From: Betaproteobacteria bacterium UBA5216
GTDB taxonomy: Bacteria > Pseudomonadota > Gammaproteobacteria > Burkholderiales > SG8-41
Assembly: GCA_002412495.1 (NCBI GenBank)
Contig: DHVE01000107.1
Location: 1-64,000 of the forward strand
DNA length: 64,000 nt
Reading direction: 5' to 3'
Below the pieces are notes generated by a model that was not told the origin of the DNA, did not search any database, and saw only the letters and a list, made by a program, of their open reading frames with translations. The translations under genes and the position numbers were made by a program. Every line of letters starts with the position of its first letter. The stretch's first letter is position 1. Shown here in pieces: positions 34,738 to 42,992 of the stretch.

Positions 34738-36176
34738 CAGATTCCCTTGGATAGGTTTTCCTGCACGCGAACAGCGTGCTCTGCCGCGAGCAAGCCGAAC
34801 GTTAAAGCCTTGATGAGACCGCCCACATAGCCCACCGCCGGACCGCCTTCGAGACCGCCAGTAGTCGCCCCCGCCGCGTACAAGCCGCGTATGACAGTAC
34901 CGTCGGCGCGCAACACTTCAGCGTTGCCGTTGATACGGATGCCCCCCATGGTGTATGTCAGGCCGCTGCACGCGGGCGCACCATAAAACGGCGCCCGCGC
35001 GAATGGAAAAGGCGTGCGGCGGCGCGCGGAACGCGGCGGCTGCAACGTGCTGGTCGCCGATGACGTCAGCGCTTCGTTATATTCCCGCACGGTGGCGGCA
35101 AGTCCATGCGCATCCACACCCATCAATGCCGCCAATTGATCCAGCGTGTCCGCCTTGTGCAACGTGCCGCCCGCGCCGAGAAGCGTCGGGTTGGGTGGAA
35201 TCGCCGCGGCGCGTCCCGGGCCTTGCCAGATGGCCTCGTCGAAAACAACGAATGTGCCCAGCGGATCCGGTTGCCGTGCAATCAGGTTGGCCAGATAGAC
35301 GCCGCCCATGCCTTCGTCTGCAATACGCCGCCCCTGCCTGTTCACCAGCAATCCGGCAGCAGCAAGTTCATCAAGCTGCGGATAGGGCCACACGCGATCG
35401 TTGTGCATGGCATCACACGAAAGCACATGGCCATAAAACGCATCCAGCGTGCTGACCGCCGCACCCGCCGCGCGCGCCATGCGCAGGCCATCGCCAAGGC
35501 CGGTGCCCGCGCCGCGCTGCTTCACGCGCTGGGGATCCGGCGTGAGATATTCTCCTGCCATCACGGCATTGCCCTGAAATCCGCCGTCCGCGAGCACTAT
35601 GGCGGGCGCGCAAAATACTTTCTCCACGTCTGCCTGCCTGGCCTTGACGCCCGCGCAACAGCCGTTTTCAAAGATCAAATCAACAACGTGCGTTCCCCGG
35701 TGCAGGATGCCGCCGCGTTCGCGCAGATTTTTTTCCAGCGTGCGCAACGCTACATCCGCGCCACGCCCCTTCCATTCCATTTGCGTCACCGCCGGACGCA
35801 ACGGCGCGAGAATCCACTGCCGCCAGCCTATGTCGCCGGCACGCGCGAATCGCGCGCCTTCGTCGCGCAGCCATTCCACCGCGCGGCCCGCCTGTGTGGC
35901 AATGGCGTTCACCAGCGCGGCATCCGCATGCCCCCCGGAAATTTCAGTCATCGCGGCGGTCAACACGTCGGGCGGACTTTTCGGATTGTTGTAAGACACG
36001 TGCATTACACCGCCCGCGTAACGCGAATTGCAGGCATACAGCTCATCGCCGCCGCGCTCCAGCACCACCGCTTTTAATCCCAGTTGCGCCGCGCGGCTGG
36101 CGGCTGCCAAGCCCGCGAGCCCGCCACCGACGCAGATCACGTCGCAAGTCACATCGAATTTCTCTAGTATCGTCAT
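34737..36176 (-). CDS. FAD-dependent reductase/dehydrogenase (TcuA / flavocytochrome c-like)
   Basis: A 479-residue flavoprotein of the fumarate reductase/succinate dehydrogenase family. The dinucleotide fold is VICVGGGLAGLAAASRAA (glycines at 17-22). The C-terminal FAD motif is TVIRGLYAAGATTGGLEGG. The size and soluble layout resemble tricarballylate dehydrogenase TcuA and 3-oxosteroid dehydrogenase relatives. The ATG at 36176 is chosen. The open frame reaching to 36476 runs through the racemase-like gene and is a shadow. It overlaps receptor 6 by one base. Confidence 0.87.
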   Translation of the reverse strand: MTILEKFDVTCDVICVGGGLAGLAAASRAAQLGLKAVVLERGGDELYACNSRYAGGVMHVSYNNPKSPPDVLTAAMTEISGGHADAALVNAIATQAGRAVEWLRDEGARFARAGDIGWRQWILAPLRPAVTQMEWKGRGADVALRTLEKNLRERGGILHRGTHVVDLIFENGCCAGVKARQADVEKVFCAPAIVLADGGFQGNAVMAGEYLTPDPQRVKQRGAGTGLGDGLRMARAAGAAVSTLDAFYGHVLSCDAMHNDRVWPYPQLDELAAAGLLVNRQGRRIADEGMGGVYLANLIARQPDPLGTFVVFDEAIWQGPGRAAAIPPNPTLLGAGGTLHKADTLDQLAALMGVDAHGLAATVREYNEALTSSATSTLQPPRSARRRTPFPFARAPFYGAPACSGLTYTMGGIRINGNAEVLRADGTVIRGLYAAGATTGGLEGGPAVGYVGGLIKALTFGLLAAEHAVRVQENLSKGI

Positions 36177-36189
36177 AACGTTCGTCCGT

Positions 36190-36894
36190 TTACACCGCGC
36201 GCAGCAATTGGCCCTGCCCTGCCAGTGCACCGCGCCAGCCCACGATGCGCAGCGCCGACCATAACGCGGCCGCCGTGGTGGATATGACCGGCTTGCCGAT
36301 TTTTGCTTCGAGGCGCTCCGTGATTGCCATGGTACGCCAGTTGGTGCCCGCGAATACAATGGCTTGCGCCTGGTCGGTATCGAGTTGCAATCCCATTTCA
36401 TAGGCGCTTTGCGGATCCAGCCGACCGACGTCGAGATTTTCCCGGAGGCCGAGTTCGCGCGTGCGCGCCACTTCAATGCCGTTCGTCTGCAAAAAGCGGC
36501 TGGCGATATCGCTCACCCCCTTGTCGTACGGCGCGCCTATGGCGATGCGCGTCACATTCAGGTGTTGTAATGCTTCCAGTAGCGCGGTCGCGGTCGTCGA
36601 GGCAGGTTTTCCGGTGGCCGCCGCGATGCGCGCGGACAACGCACGGTCGTAACCCAGACCACGCAGAAAGCCCGGTGACACCGCGCCCAGCATGATCACA
36701 TCGACATCTGCCGTGGCGAGCAGCTTGCCCTGCGATTCAAGTTCGGCCAGCATGCCGGCGATGGTTTCTTCGCTGATCTGTTGCAGATATAAACGCGCCG
36801 TGTGCAACGTGACTTCCGGTGGCAGCGCGCGATAAAACTCCGGCTCGACCGAGGTATTCGACGAAGGGATCAGCAGGCCAATGCGAGCGTTCAT
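36190..36894 (-). CDS. Asp/Glu racemase superfamily protein lacking cysteines
   Basis: A 234-residue protein related to maleate isomerase and arylmalonate decarboxylase. It begins RIGLLIPSSNTSVEPEFYRALP, the family start. The two positions where catalytic Cys normally sit read LGAVSPGF and FAGTNWRTM, and the whole protein contains no Cys. It therefore cannot work by the known thiol mechanism. It ends 14 nt before the flavoprotein start and is probably the first gene of that operon. The longer frame upstream overlaps the quinone oxidoreductase gene on the other strand and is rejected. Confidence 0.78.
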   Translation of the reverse strand: MNARIGLLIPSSNTSVEPEFYRALPPEVTLHTARLYLQQISEETIAGMLAELESQGKLLATADVDVIMLGAVSPGFLRGLGYDRALSARIAAATGKPASTTATALLEALQHLNVTRIAIGAPYDKGVSDIASRFLQTNGIEVARTRELGLRENLDVGRLDPQSAYEMGLQLDTDQAQAIVFAGTNWRTMAITERLEAKIGKPVISTTAAALWSALRIVGWRGALAGQGQLLRAV

Positions 36895-37045
36895 GTATGG
36901 AACGTTGAATCGAGAATGAAAATCCAGTGGACCGTGTAGACGCGTGGAACGGGAAAAATCGACGCGCCCGCATGCTAACATAGGCATCCTAAATTTCGCT
37001 CCGTAGCCAAGTTTCGCGACGCCACACCACCCGAAAGAGGAAGTC

Positions 37046-38035
37046 ATGAGCAGTCTGCCCGCCACCATGAAGGTCATCGAAATCAGCAAGCCCGGCGCAC
37101 CCGAGGTGCTGTTGCCCGCTTCGCGTCCGGTGCCCGCGCCGAAATCCGGCGAAGTGCTGGTGAAGGTCGTGGCCACCGGCGTTAACGGTCCCGACATGAT
37201 GCAGCGTAAAGGCCTCTACCCCGCGCCACCCGGCGCATCCGACCTGCTCGGTCTTGAAATTGCTGGCGAGGTGGTTTCGGTGGGCGATGGCGTCACGCGC
37301 TGGAAAACCGGCGACCGGCTGTGCGGTCTCACAAACGGGGGCGGCTATGCCGAGTACTGCGTCATCGATGCGAACCATTGTCTGCCCATTCCCAAGGGCG
37401 TTTCGCTGATCGACGCGGCCGGACTGCCGGAAACCTACTTCACGGTATGGAGCAATGTCTTCATCGGCGCGCAACTCAAGGCGGGTGAAACATTTCTGGT
37501 GCATGGCGGCGCCGGCGGCATCGGCACCACGTGCATCCAGCTCGGCAAGGCGTTCGGTGCGAAGGTAATCGCCACCGACAGCCCCGACGCGCGCTGCGGC
37601 ATCTGCCGCGATCTGGGCGCCGACCGCGTGATCGACTACAAACAGGAAGACTTCGTGGAAGTGGTGCGCAACGAAGGTGGCGCGAATGTGATACTCGATA
37701 TTGTGGGCGGCCCGAATATCGAAAAAAACATCAAGGCCGCCTCGCCCGATGCACGCATCATCCAGTTGGCGTTTGCCGCCGGTTCCAAGGTGGAAATCAA
37801 CCTGATGCCCATCATGCTCAAGCGCCTGGTCTACACCGGATCCACTCTGCGCACCCGGCCCGTCGCCTTTAAATCACGCGTCGCGCGGGAACTGGAGTCT
37901 CAAGTCTGGCCCCTGATCGAGGCCGGAAAAATTCGTGTGGTGACGGGACGCACGCTGCCTTTGTCGCAGGCAGCGGACGCGCACGCTTTGATGGAGTCCG
38001 CCGGGCATACCGGGAAAATTCTGTTGACGCTGTAG
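37046..38035 (+). CDS. NAD(P)H quinone oxidoreductase-like (zinc-free MDR, QOR/PIG3 type)
   Basis: A 329-residue medium-chain reductase. The catalytic domain starts MKVIEISKPGAPEVL, and the cofactor motif is VHGGAGGIGTT near residue 155. The catalytic-zinc Cys/His set of alcohol dehydrogenases is absent, and the C-terminal AHALMESAGHTGKILL is typical of the PIG3/QOR group. GAGGAAG precedes the ATG. It is divergent from the racemase-like gene, with about 150 bp between. Confidence 0.9.
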   Translation: MSSLPATMKVIEISKPGAPEVLLPASRPVPAPKSGEVLVKVVATGVNGPDMMQRKGLYPAPPGASDLLGLEIAGEVVSVGDGVTRWKTGDRLCGLTNGGGYAEYCVIDANHCLPIPKGVSLIDAAGLPETYFTVWSNVFIGAQLKAGETFLVHGGAGGIGTTCIQLGKAFGAKVIATDSPDARCGICRDLGADRVIDYKQEDFVEVVRNEGGANVILDIVGGPNIEKNIKAASPDARIIQLAFAAGSKVEINLMPIMLKRLVYTGSTLRTRPVAFKSRVARELESQVWPLIEAGKIRVVTGRTLPLSQAADAHALMESAGHTGKILLTL

Positions 38036-38098
38036 CACCCGCGCGTTTTTAACTTGGCTGTGCCCGATTTTGGCAAGTCGCCCAAACAGGGCGGAAAA

Positions 38099-38127
38099 TT
38101 GGTGGAATTTGGGAGATTAACTATAAT
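38099..38127 (+). promoter_or_regulatory. Sigma-70 promoter of the coiled-coil/AsmA gene
   Basis: TTGGTG is followed by exactly 17 bases and a perfect TATAAT. Transcription would start near 38134, giving a 5' leader of about 140 nt that contains the T-rich repeat tract. Confidence 0.65.
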
Positions 38128-38149
38128 GTCGGAAGTCAACCGCGCCTGT

Positions 38150-38224
38150 TTTCTTTGGTAATTTTGGTAGTTTTGGTTCTTTTTTTAGTACTTTTGGTAC
38201 CTTTGGTAGTTTTAGTAACCTTGG
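38150..38224 (+). repeat. Degenerate 9-bp T-rich tandem repeat in a 5' leader
   Basis: About eight copies of a unit like TTTTGGTAG (variants TTTTGGTTC, TTTTAGTAC, CTTTGGTAC) follow each other. The tract is strongly U-rich in the RNA and almost free of A/G structure, so it should stay single stranded. It lies between the promoter and the start codon of the 1170-residue gene. Confidence 0.7.
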
Positions 38225-38276
38225 CAAAAGAGTGCCGCCCGATCTGCCGGATACCTCATAAACACGAGACCAGCTC

Positions 38277-41200
38277 ATGATCTACCATCCCGAAACCATT
38301 TTCACGCGCACCACCAAGGGCATACGCGAAGCGCGCAGCACCAAGCTGCCGCGAGAGCTGAGCCGGGTGTTTGCCGCGGTCGATGGCAAATCCACGGTTG
38401 GCGATCTGGTAAATAAATCCGGCATTGCCGAGGGCCATTGTCATCTGGCGCTCGACCAGTTGGTCACCGAAGGCTACATCCGTCTGTTCTCTTCGCCCGA
38501 CATGCCGGCGGCGGTCGCTGCGGTCGCGTCGGCTGATGTCTTGGGTGCTACCGGTAAAATGCTTGCGGCCAAGGCCCCCCCGGCGGCAGCGGCTTCCGGC
38601 CCATCTCCTGCTGCCAGTCAAGCGCCCATCATCGAGGCCATCGATGAAGGTGACGAGCTGGACTTTACCTCCGCGGAAGTCGTAGCCAAGGTCAACGCCG
38701 AGGCGACCGAACGAGCCAAGGCAGAAAATGAAGCCCGCGCGCGCGCCGAAGCCGCCGCCAAGGCGGCCGCCGCCGCGAAGGTTCGACAAGACGCCGAAAA
38801 TCGCGCGCGCATGGCGGCCGAAGCGCGCGCCAAAGCCGAATCCGAAGCGCGTGCCAAGGCGGAAGCCGAGGCCAAGTCGCGCACCGAAGCCGCCGTAAAG
38901 GCGGCCGCTGAAGCCAAGGCCGCCGCCGACTCCAAAGTTCGCGCCGAGGCTGAAGCCCGTGTCCGTGCCGCGATGGAAGCCAAGGTCAAAGCCGAAGCCG
39001 AAGCCAAGGCACGTGCCGCCGCGGAAGCCAAGGCCCGCGCCGAGGCCATGGTGAATGCGCGGGCCGAAGCCGAAGCCAAGGCCAAGGCTGACGCCGAGAA
39101 ACGTGCCGAGATTGAAGCCCGGGCGCACGCCGATGCCGAGGGCAAAGCACGCATGGCTTTGGAAGCGCAGATCAAGGCCATGGCCGATGCGCTGGAGCAA
39201 GCCAAAAAAGTCGCCGCGAACGAGGCCGCCAAGCGCGCTCAGATGGAAGCGGAAATCAAGGCGCGTGCGGAAGCCGAACAAGCCGCGCGCGCCGAGGTTG
39301 AGGCCAGGGGCAAAGCCGCCGAGCAGGCGATAGCACAAGCGCGGGCCATGGCCGAAGAAGCCGCGCGCGCCAAGGCAGAGGCAGAAATGCGTGCCCGCAC
39401 GCAGGTCGACGGTAATAACGCCGAGGCGCAAGCGCGGGTGCAACAGGCCATGAAGGCGCTGGAAGAAGCCAAGGCGCGGGCCGTGGCGGAGGCCGAAGCC
39501 AAGGCCAAGGCCGAAGCGCGCGTGCAACTGGAAGAAGAACTCCGCGTCCGGCAAGCCGAAGAACGCGCGATTCGCGAAGCCGCCGAGGCCAAGGCGCGCG
39601 AAGAGGCCGAAGCCAAGGCCCGCGAAGAAGTGCGCGAACTCGTTGAGCAGGCCCGCCAGGCCAAGGCGGGCGCCGAGGCCAGCGCAGCCTCCGAACGGGT
39701 GGCGCGTGAAGAGGCCGAGGCGCGGCTACAGGCACAAATCCGCGAAGTGCAGGAACAGGCCGCGCGCGCCAAGGCCGAATCCGAAGCTGCCGCGGCCAAC
39801 GAACGCAAGGCACGTGAAGAAGCCGAAGCATCGGCACGCGCCGCCGAAGCATCCGCGCGCGCCACGGAAGCGAAGGCCGAAGAGGATCGCAAACAACACG
39901 AAGCCGCCATGCAGCAGGCGCGCGAGGAAGCCGAGCTAAAAGCGCGCGCCGAAGTCGAGGCTTTGATGGCCGCGGAGCGCAAGGCGCGCGAGGAAGCGGA
40001 AGCGAAGGCAGCCGCCGAGAAGCTGGCGCACGAGCAGGCGGAACGCAAGGCAATGCAGGAACTTGCTCTGAAAATTGCCGCCGAGCGCAAGGCGCGCGAA
40101 CAGGCCGAGCAGCAGATGCGCGCCGCGAAGCAAGCCAGCGAAGAAGCTGAAAAGCGCGCGCAAGTCGCTGCCGCCGGTAATCCCGAAGAACTACGCAAGG
40201 CGCGCGAACAGGCCGAGGCATCGGCACGCGCCGCCGAAGAAGCCATGGCACGCGCCAATGCCGTGGTGGAAGAAGCCGCCCGCGCCAAGGCGCAGGCCGA
40301 AGCCCGCGTCAAGGCCGAACAGGAAGCACGCGCGGCGGCAGAAGATCGCGCCAAGGCGGAGTCGGTGCAACGCCTGATGCAGGAGCAACAGTCGCAGGAA
40401 CGCGCGGAAATAGATGTACAGGCACGTGTCGCGCAGCAACTCAAGGAACGTGAAGCGGCCGAACGCGCCGCGGATGCGAAAGCCCGCGCGGAGGCCGAGG
40501 AACGCGCCAAGAAATCCGCCGCGGAACGCAAGGCGCGTATTGCCGAAGGCGGCGCCAATGCCGGCGCTGCACCGCAGCCGGCGAAAAAGAAAAACTGGGC
40601 GCTCATTGGCGGCATCGGCGCGGTGGCCGCCGTGGGCGGTGGGCTCGCCCTGTTGCCGATGATACCGCTATCCGGTTATTTGCCCGCCGCGCAGGAAGTG
40701 ATGGCCAAACGGCTCGGTCTGCCCGTGACCATCGGCAGCATGCGCTATGAACTGTATCCGTCGTCGCAATTGACGCTGCAAGGGGTCAACATCGGCAAAT
40801 TGCAGGAGGTCAAGGTGTCCAACCTGATCGTGCCGATAAGCCCCATCGGCCTGGTGAGCGGAACACACAGCTTCGACAATGTTACCGCGGATCGCGTGAA
40901 CGTCGATCAGGAAGCGCTGGGGGCGCTGTCCAAATTGATCGCCGGACAAAAAGACCAAACGGCGGTGCAGGTGTCGCGCGTGCGCCTGAAGGCGGTCACA
41001 CTGACAACACCGGCTATCGCCCTGCCGCAGTTTGACGTGGATGCCTCGTTCGGCCCCAATGGAGAACTGCGCAAAGCCTCGTTCAGCGCGGAAAAAGCCA
41101 AGATTGACGTTTCACCGAAAGACAAAACGTGGGAAGTCACCTTGAGCGCCAGCGGCTGGAAGCCGTTCGTGTTGCCCAATGTCGAATTTGACGAACTCGA

Positions 41201-41789
41201 AGGAACCGCCATCGTCAGCGGCAACGAAGCAACAGTCAACCAGTTCAAGGGACGTCTCGGTGGCGGCGCCATCAGCGGCCAATTCAAAGTCGGCTGGGGT
41301 GGCAACATCACGGGCAGCGGCGACATCAAAATGGAAAACGGCCGGCTGAACCAGTTGATGCCGTTTTTTACGCGCAATTTCACCTCCAGCGGAACCCTCG
41401 GCCTCACCGCGACGTACTCCATCAGCGCACCCAACTTGAAAACCCTGTTCGACGCGACGCGTGCTGAAGGCACGTTCTCCATCGCCGGCGGCGAATTTAA
41501 TAACGTCGATGTGGCGCGCGCGTTACAGGCGGCCAAGGCCAGCGGCATGCGCGGCGGCAAGACGCGTTTTGAAACGCTGGCCGGCGTGTTCCAGGTCAGC
41601 GGCAACAGCTACAGCTACCGGCAATTGCAGTTGATGTCGGGCGCGATGAGCGCGTCGGGCAATGTGGATGTCAGCGACGGCAATCTGTCCGGTCGTATCA
41701 ACGCGGAAATCGGCACCAAGGGCGTGGTCGTGGCGCGCGGCGGACTTAGCCCCAGCGGCACGCTGCGGGATCCGGTACTGCGGCCCTGA
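38277..41789 (+). CDS. Winged-helix / long Ala-Glu-Lys coiled-coil / AsmA-like fusion protein
   Basis: A 1170-residue protein in four parts. Residues 1-75 look like a small helix-turn-helix or winged-helix domain (KLPRELSRVFAAVDGKSTVGDLV...ALDQLVTEGYIRL). After a Pro/Ala linker, residues about 126-755 are an extremely repetitive Ala/Glu/Lys/Arg coiled coil, TolA-like. A hydrophobic membrane segment follows (about 772-797). The last 370 residues are a beta-rich AsmA-like domain (GSMRYELYPSSQLTLQGVNIGKL, and later LSGRINAEIGTKGVV). The N-terminal part should be cytoplasmic and the AsmA part periplasmic. It resembles a TamB/AsmA lipid-transport or envelope-scaffold protein with a cytoplasmic rod. 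Function is not established. Confidence 0.8.
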   Translation: MIYHPETIFTRTTKGIREARSTKLPRELSRVFAAVDGKSTVGDLVNKSGIAEGHCHLALDQLVTEGYIRLFSSPDMPAAVAAVASADVLGATGKMLAAKAPPAAAASGPSPAASQAPIIEAIDEGDELDFTSAEVVAKVNAEATERAKAENEARARAEAAAKAAAAAKVRQDAENRARMAAEARAKAESEARAKAEAEAKSRTEAAVKAAAEAKAAADSKVRAEAEARVRAAMEAKVKAEAEAKARAAAEAKARAEAMVNARAEAEAKAKADAEKRAEIEARAHADAEGKARMALEAQIKAMADALEQAKKVAANEAAKRAQMEAEIKARAEAEQAARAEVEARGKAAEQAIAQARAMAEEAARAKAEAEMRARTQVDGNNAEAQARVQQAMKALEEAKARAVAEAEAKAKAEARVQLEEELRVRQAEERAIREAAEAKAREEAEAKAREEVRELVEQARQAKAGAEASAASERVAREEAEARLQAQIREVQEQAARAKAESEAAAANERKAREEAEASARAAEASARATEAKAEEDRKQHEAAMQQAREEAELKARAEVEALMAAERKAREEAEAKAAAEKLAHEQAERKAMQELALKIAAERKAREQAEQQMRAAKQASEEAEKRAQVAAAGNPEELRKAREQAEASARAAEEAMARANAVVEEAARAKAQAEARVKAEQEARAAAEDRAKAESVQRLMQEQQSQERAEIDVQARVAQQLKEREAAERAADAKARAEAEERAKKSAAERKARIAEGGANAGAAPQPAKKKNWALIGGIGAVAAVGGGLALLPMIPLSGYLPAAQEVMAKRLGLPVTIGSMRYELYPSSQLTLQGVNIGKLQEVKVSNLIVPISPIGLVSGTHSFDNVTADRVNVDQEALGALSKLIAGQKDQTAVQVSRVRLKAVTLTTPAIALPQFDVDASFGPNGELRKASFSAEKAKIDVSPKDKTWEVTLSASGWKPFVLPNVEFDELEGTAIVSGNEATVNQFKGRLGGGAISGQFKVGWGGNITGSGDIKMENGRLNQLMPFFTRNFTSSGTLGLTATYSISAPNLKTLFDATRAEGTFSIAGGEFNNVDVARALQAAKASGMRGGKTRFETLAGVFQVSGNSYSYRQLQLMSGAMSASGNVDVSDGNLSGRINAEIGTKGVVVARGGLSPSGTLRDPVLRP

Positions 41790-41836
41790 TCGGATCGAAA
41801 CCTCGCAACCCCTTAACGGCGCCGGCGCCACACGTA

Positions 41837-41869
41837 AAAACGGCACGCTTGTAATCAGCGTGCCGTTTT
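41837..41869. terminator. Bidirectional rho-independent terminator
   Basis: A perfect 12-bp stem, AAAACGGCACGC / GCGTGCCGTTTT, with a 9-nt loop lies between two converging genes (the AsmA fusion and htpX). The A-run on one side and T-run on the other let it end transcription in both directions. Confidence 0.9.
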
Positions 41870-41893
41870 CGTTTGATACTGCGTCTACCGCGA

Positions 41894-42769
41894 TCAGGCG
41901 GCGCGACGCAACGCCTCGATGCGTTCTTCCAGTGGCGGATGCGTCATGAACAATTTGCTGATCGCGCTGCCCCCGGATATACCGAACGCGGCAACCGACT
42001 TGGGAAGCGCGGCTTCTTCGTGATTCAACTTGAGGCGTTCCAGCGCGGCGATCATCTTGTGACGCCCCGCCAGACTGGCCCCGCCGGCATCCGCGTGAAA
42101 CTCGCGATAACGACTGAACCACATCACAATCATGTTGGCGAGCACACCCAGCACCAGTTGCGCGATCAGGGAGACTATAAAAAATGCCGGCCCCGTGCCG
42201 CGCTCCACCTTGAAAACCATGCGATCCACCAGGTAGCCGATGATGCGCGAAAAGAAAAACACGAACGTGTTCACGACACCCTGGATAAGGGTCAGGGTAA
42301 TCATATCGCCATTGGCAACGTGGCTGACTTCATGGCCCAGCACGGCCTCGGCTTCGTCCGGCGTCATGTTGTTCATGAGACCGGTGCTGACGGCGACCAG
42401 CGCGCTGTCGCGGTTCCAGCCGGTGGCGAACGCATTGATTTCCGGCGAATCATAAATGGCGACTTCCGGCATGCCGATACCGGCCTGCTGCGCCTGCCGC
42501 TGCACGGTGTTGAACAGCCATTGCTCGGTGGCGTTCGACGGCGCGGTAATCACCTGTGCACCCACCGAGCGCTTCGCCATCCATTTTGAGAGAAACAGCG
42601 AAATCAGCGAGCCGGAGAAACCCACTACCAACGACATGATCAGTAACGCGTTGAAATTGATGCCGCCCGACTGATTCAAAATCTGATCCACGCCCAACAG
42701 TCGCAAAGTCACGCTGATGACCAACAGTATGGCCAGATTCGTCATCAGAAACAGAATGATGCGTTTCAT
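41894..42769 (-). CDS. htpX: Membrane zinc protease HtpX
   Basis: A 291-residue inner-membrane metalloprotease for quality control of membrane proteins. There are two N-terminal membrane segments, then the zinc site HEVSH (146-150) with the downstream Glu in REFHADAGGA. Two further hydrophobic segments follow the active site. I chose the ATG at 42769, which has AGGAGAAAGG upstream. A longer frame adds 36 residues unlike the family. Confidence 0.95.
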   Translation of the reverse strand: MKRIILFLMTNLAILLVISVTLRLLGVDQILNQSGGINFNALLIMSLVVGFSGSLISLFLSKWMAKRSVGAQVITAPSNATEQWLFNTVQRQAQQAGIGMPEVAIYDSPEINAFATGWNRDSALVAVSTGLMNNMTPDEAEAVLGHEVSHVANGDMITLTLIQGVVNTFVFFFSRIIGYLVDRMVFKVERGTGPAFFIVSLIAQLVLGVLANMIVMWFSRYREFHADAGGASLAGRHKMIAALERLKLNHEEAALPKSVAAFGISGGSAISKLFMTHPPLEERIEALRRAA

Positions 42770-42992
42770 ATTTTTCCTTTCTCCTCGTTCCTCGTTGACT
42801 ACATCGTACGCCTTACAAACTGGACCGGCAAATGCGTGGCATCGAGCGTTAGATGGGGGTGTCGCGGGGTAGTTCAATAGCGCGTCTGACGTACATCCAT
42901 TTCAATGACGTGTCTCCCATGTTTACTGGAGATTGCGCAAATAAACATTAAGTATTTGTTTTTATTGTCTTTATTTAATTCGCCGCAACAGG

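Noticed and set aside
36895..37197. Upstream extension of the racemase-like frame
   Set aside because: It overlaps the start of the oppositely oriented quinone oxidoreductase, and family similarity begins at 36894.
38150..38224. Could the T-rich repeats be a CRISPR array?
   Set aside because: Units are only 9 bp, degenerate and without spacers; no cas genes are near.
38256..39554. 432-codon antisense frame rich in Gly/Phe/Leu
   Set aside because: A mirror of the repetitive Ala/Glu/Lys coiled coil on the other strand; repetitive GCC-GAA-GCC-AAG codons keep all frames open.
39239..40615. 458-codon antisense Ala/Ser-rich frame
   Set aside because: Same cause: low-complexity coding on the plus strand. 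No ribosome site, no domain.
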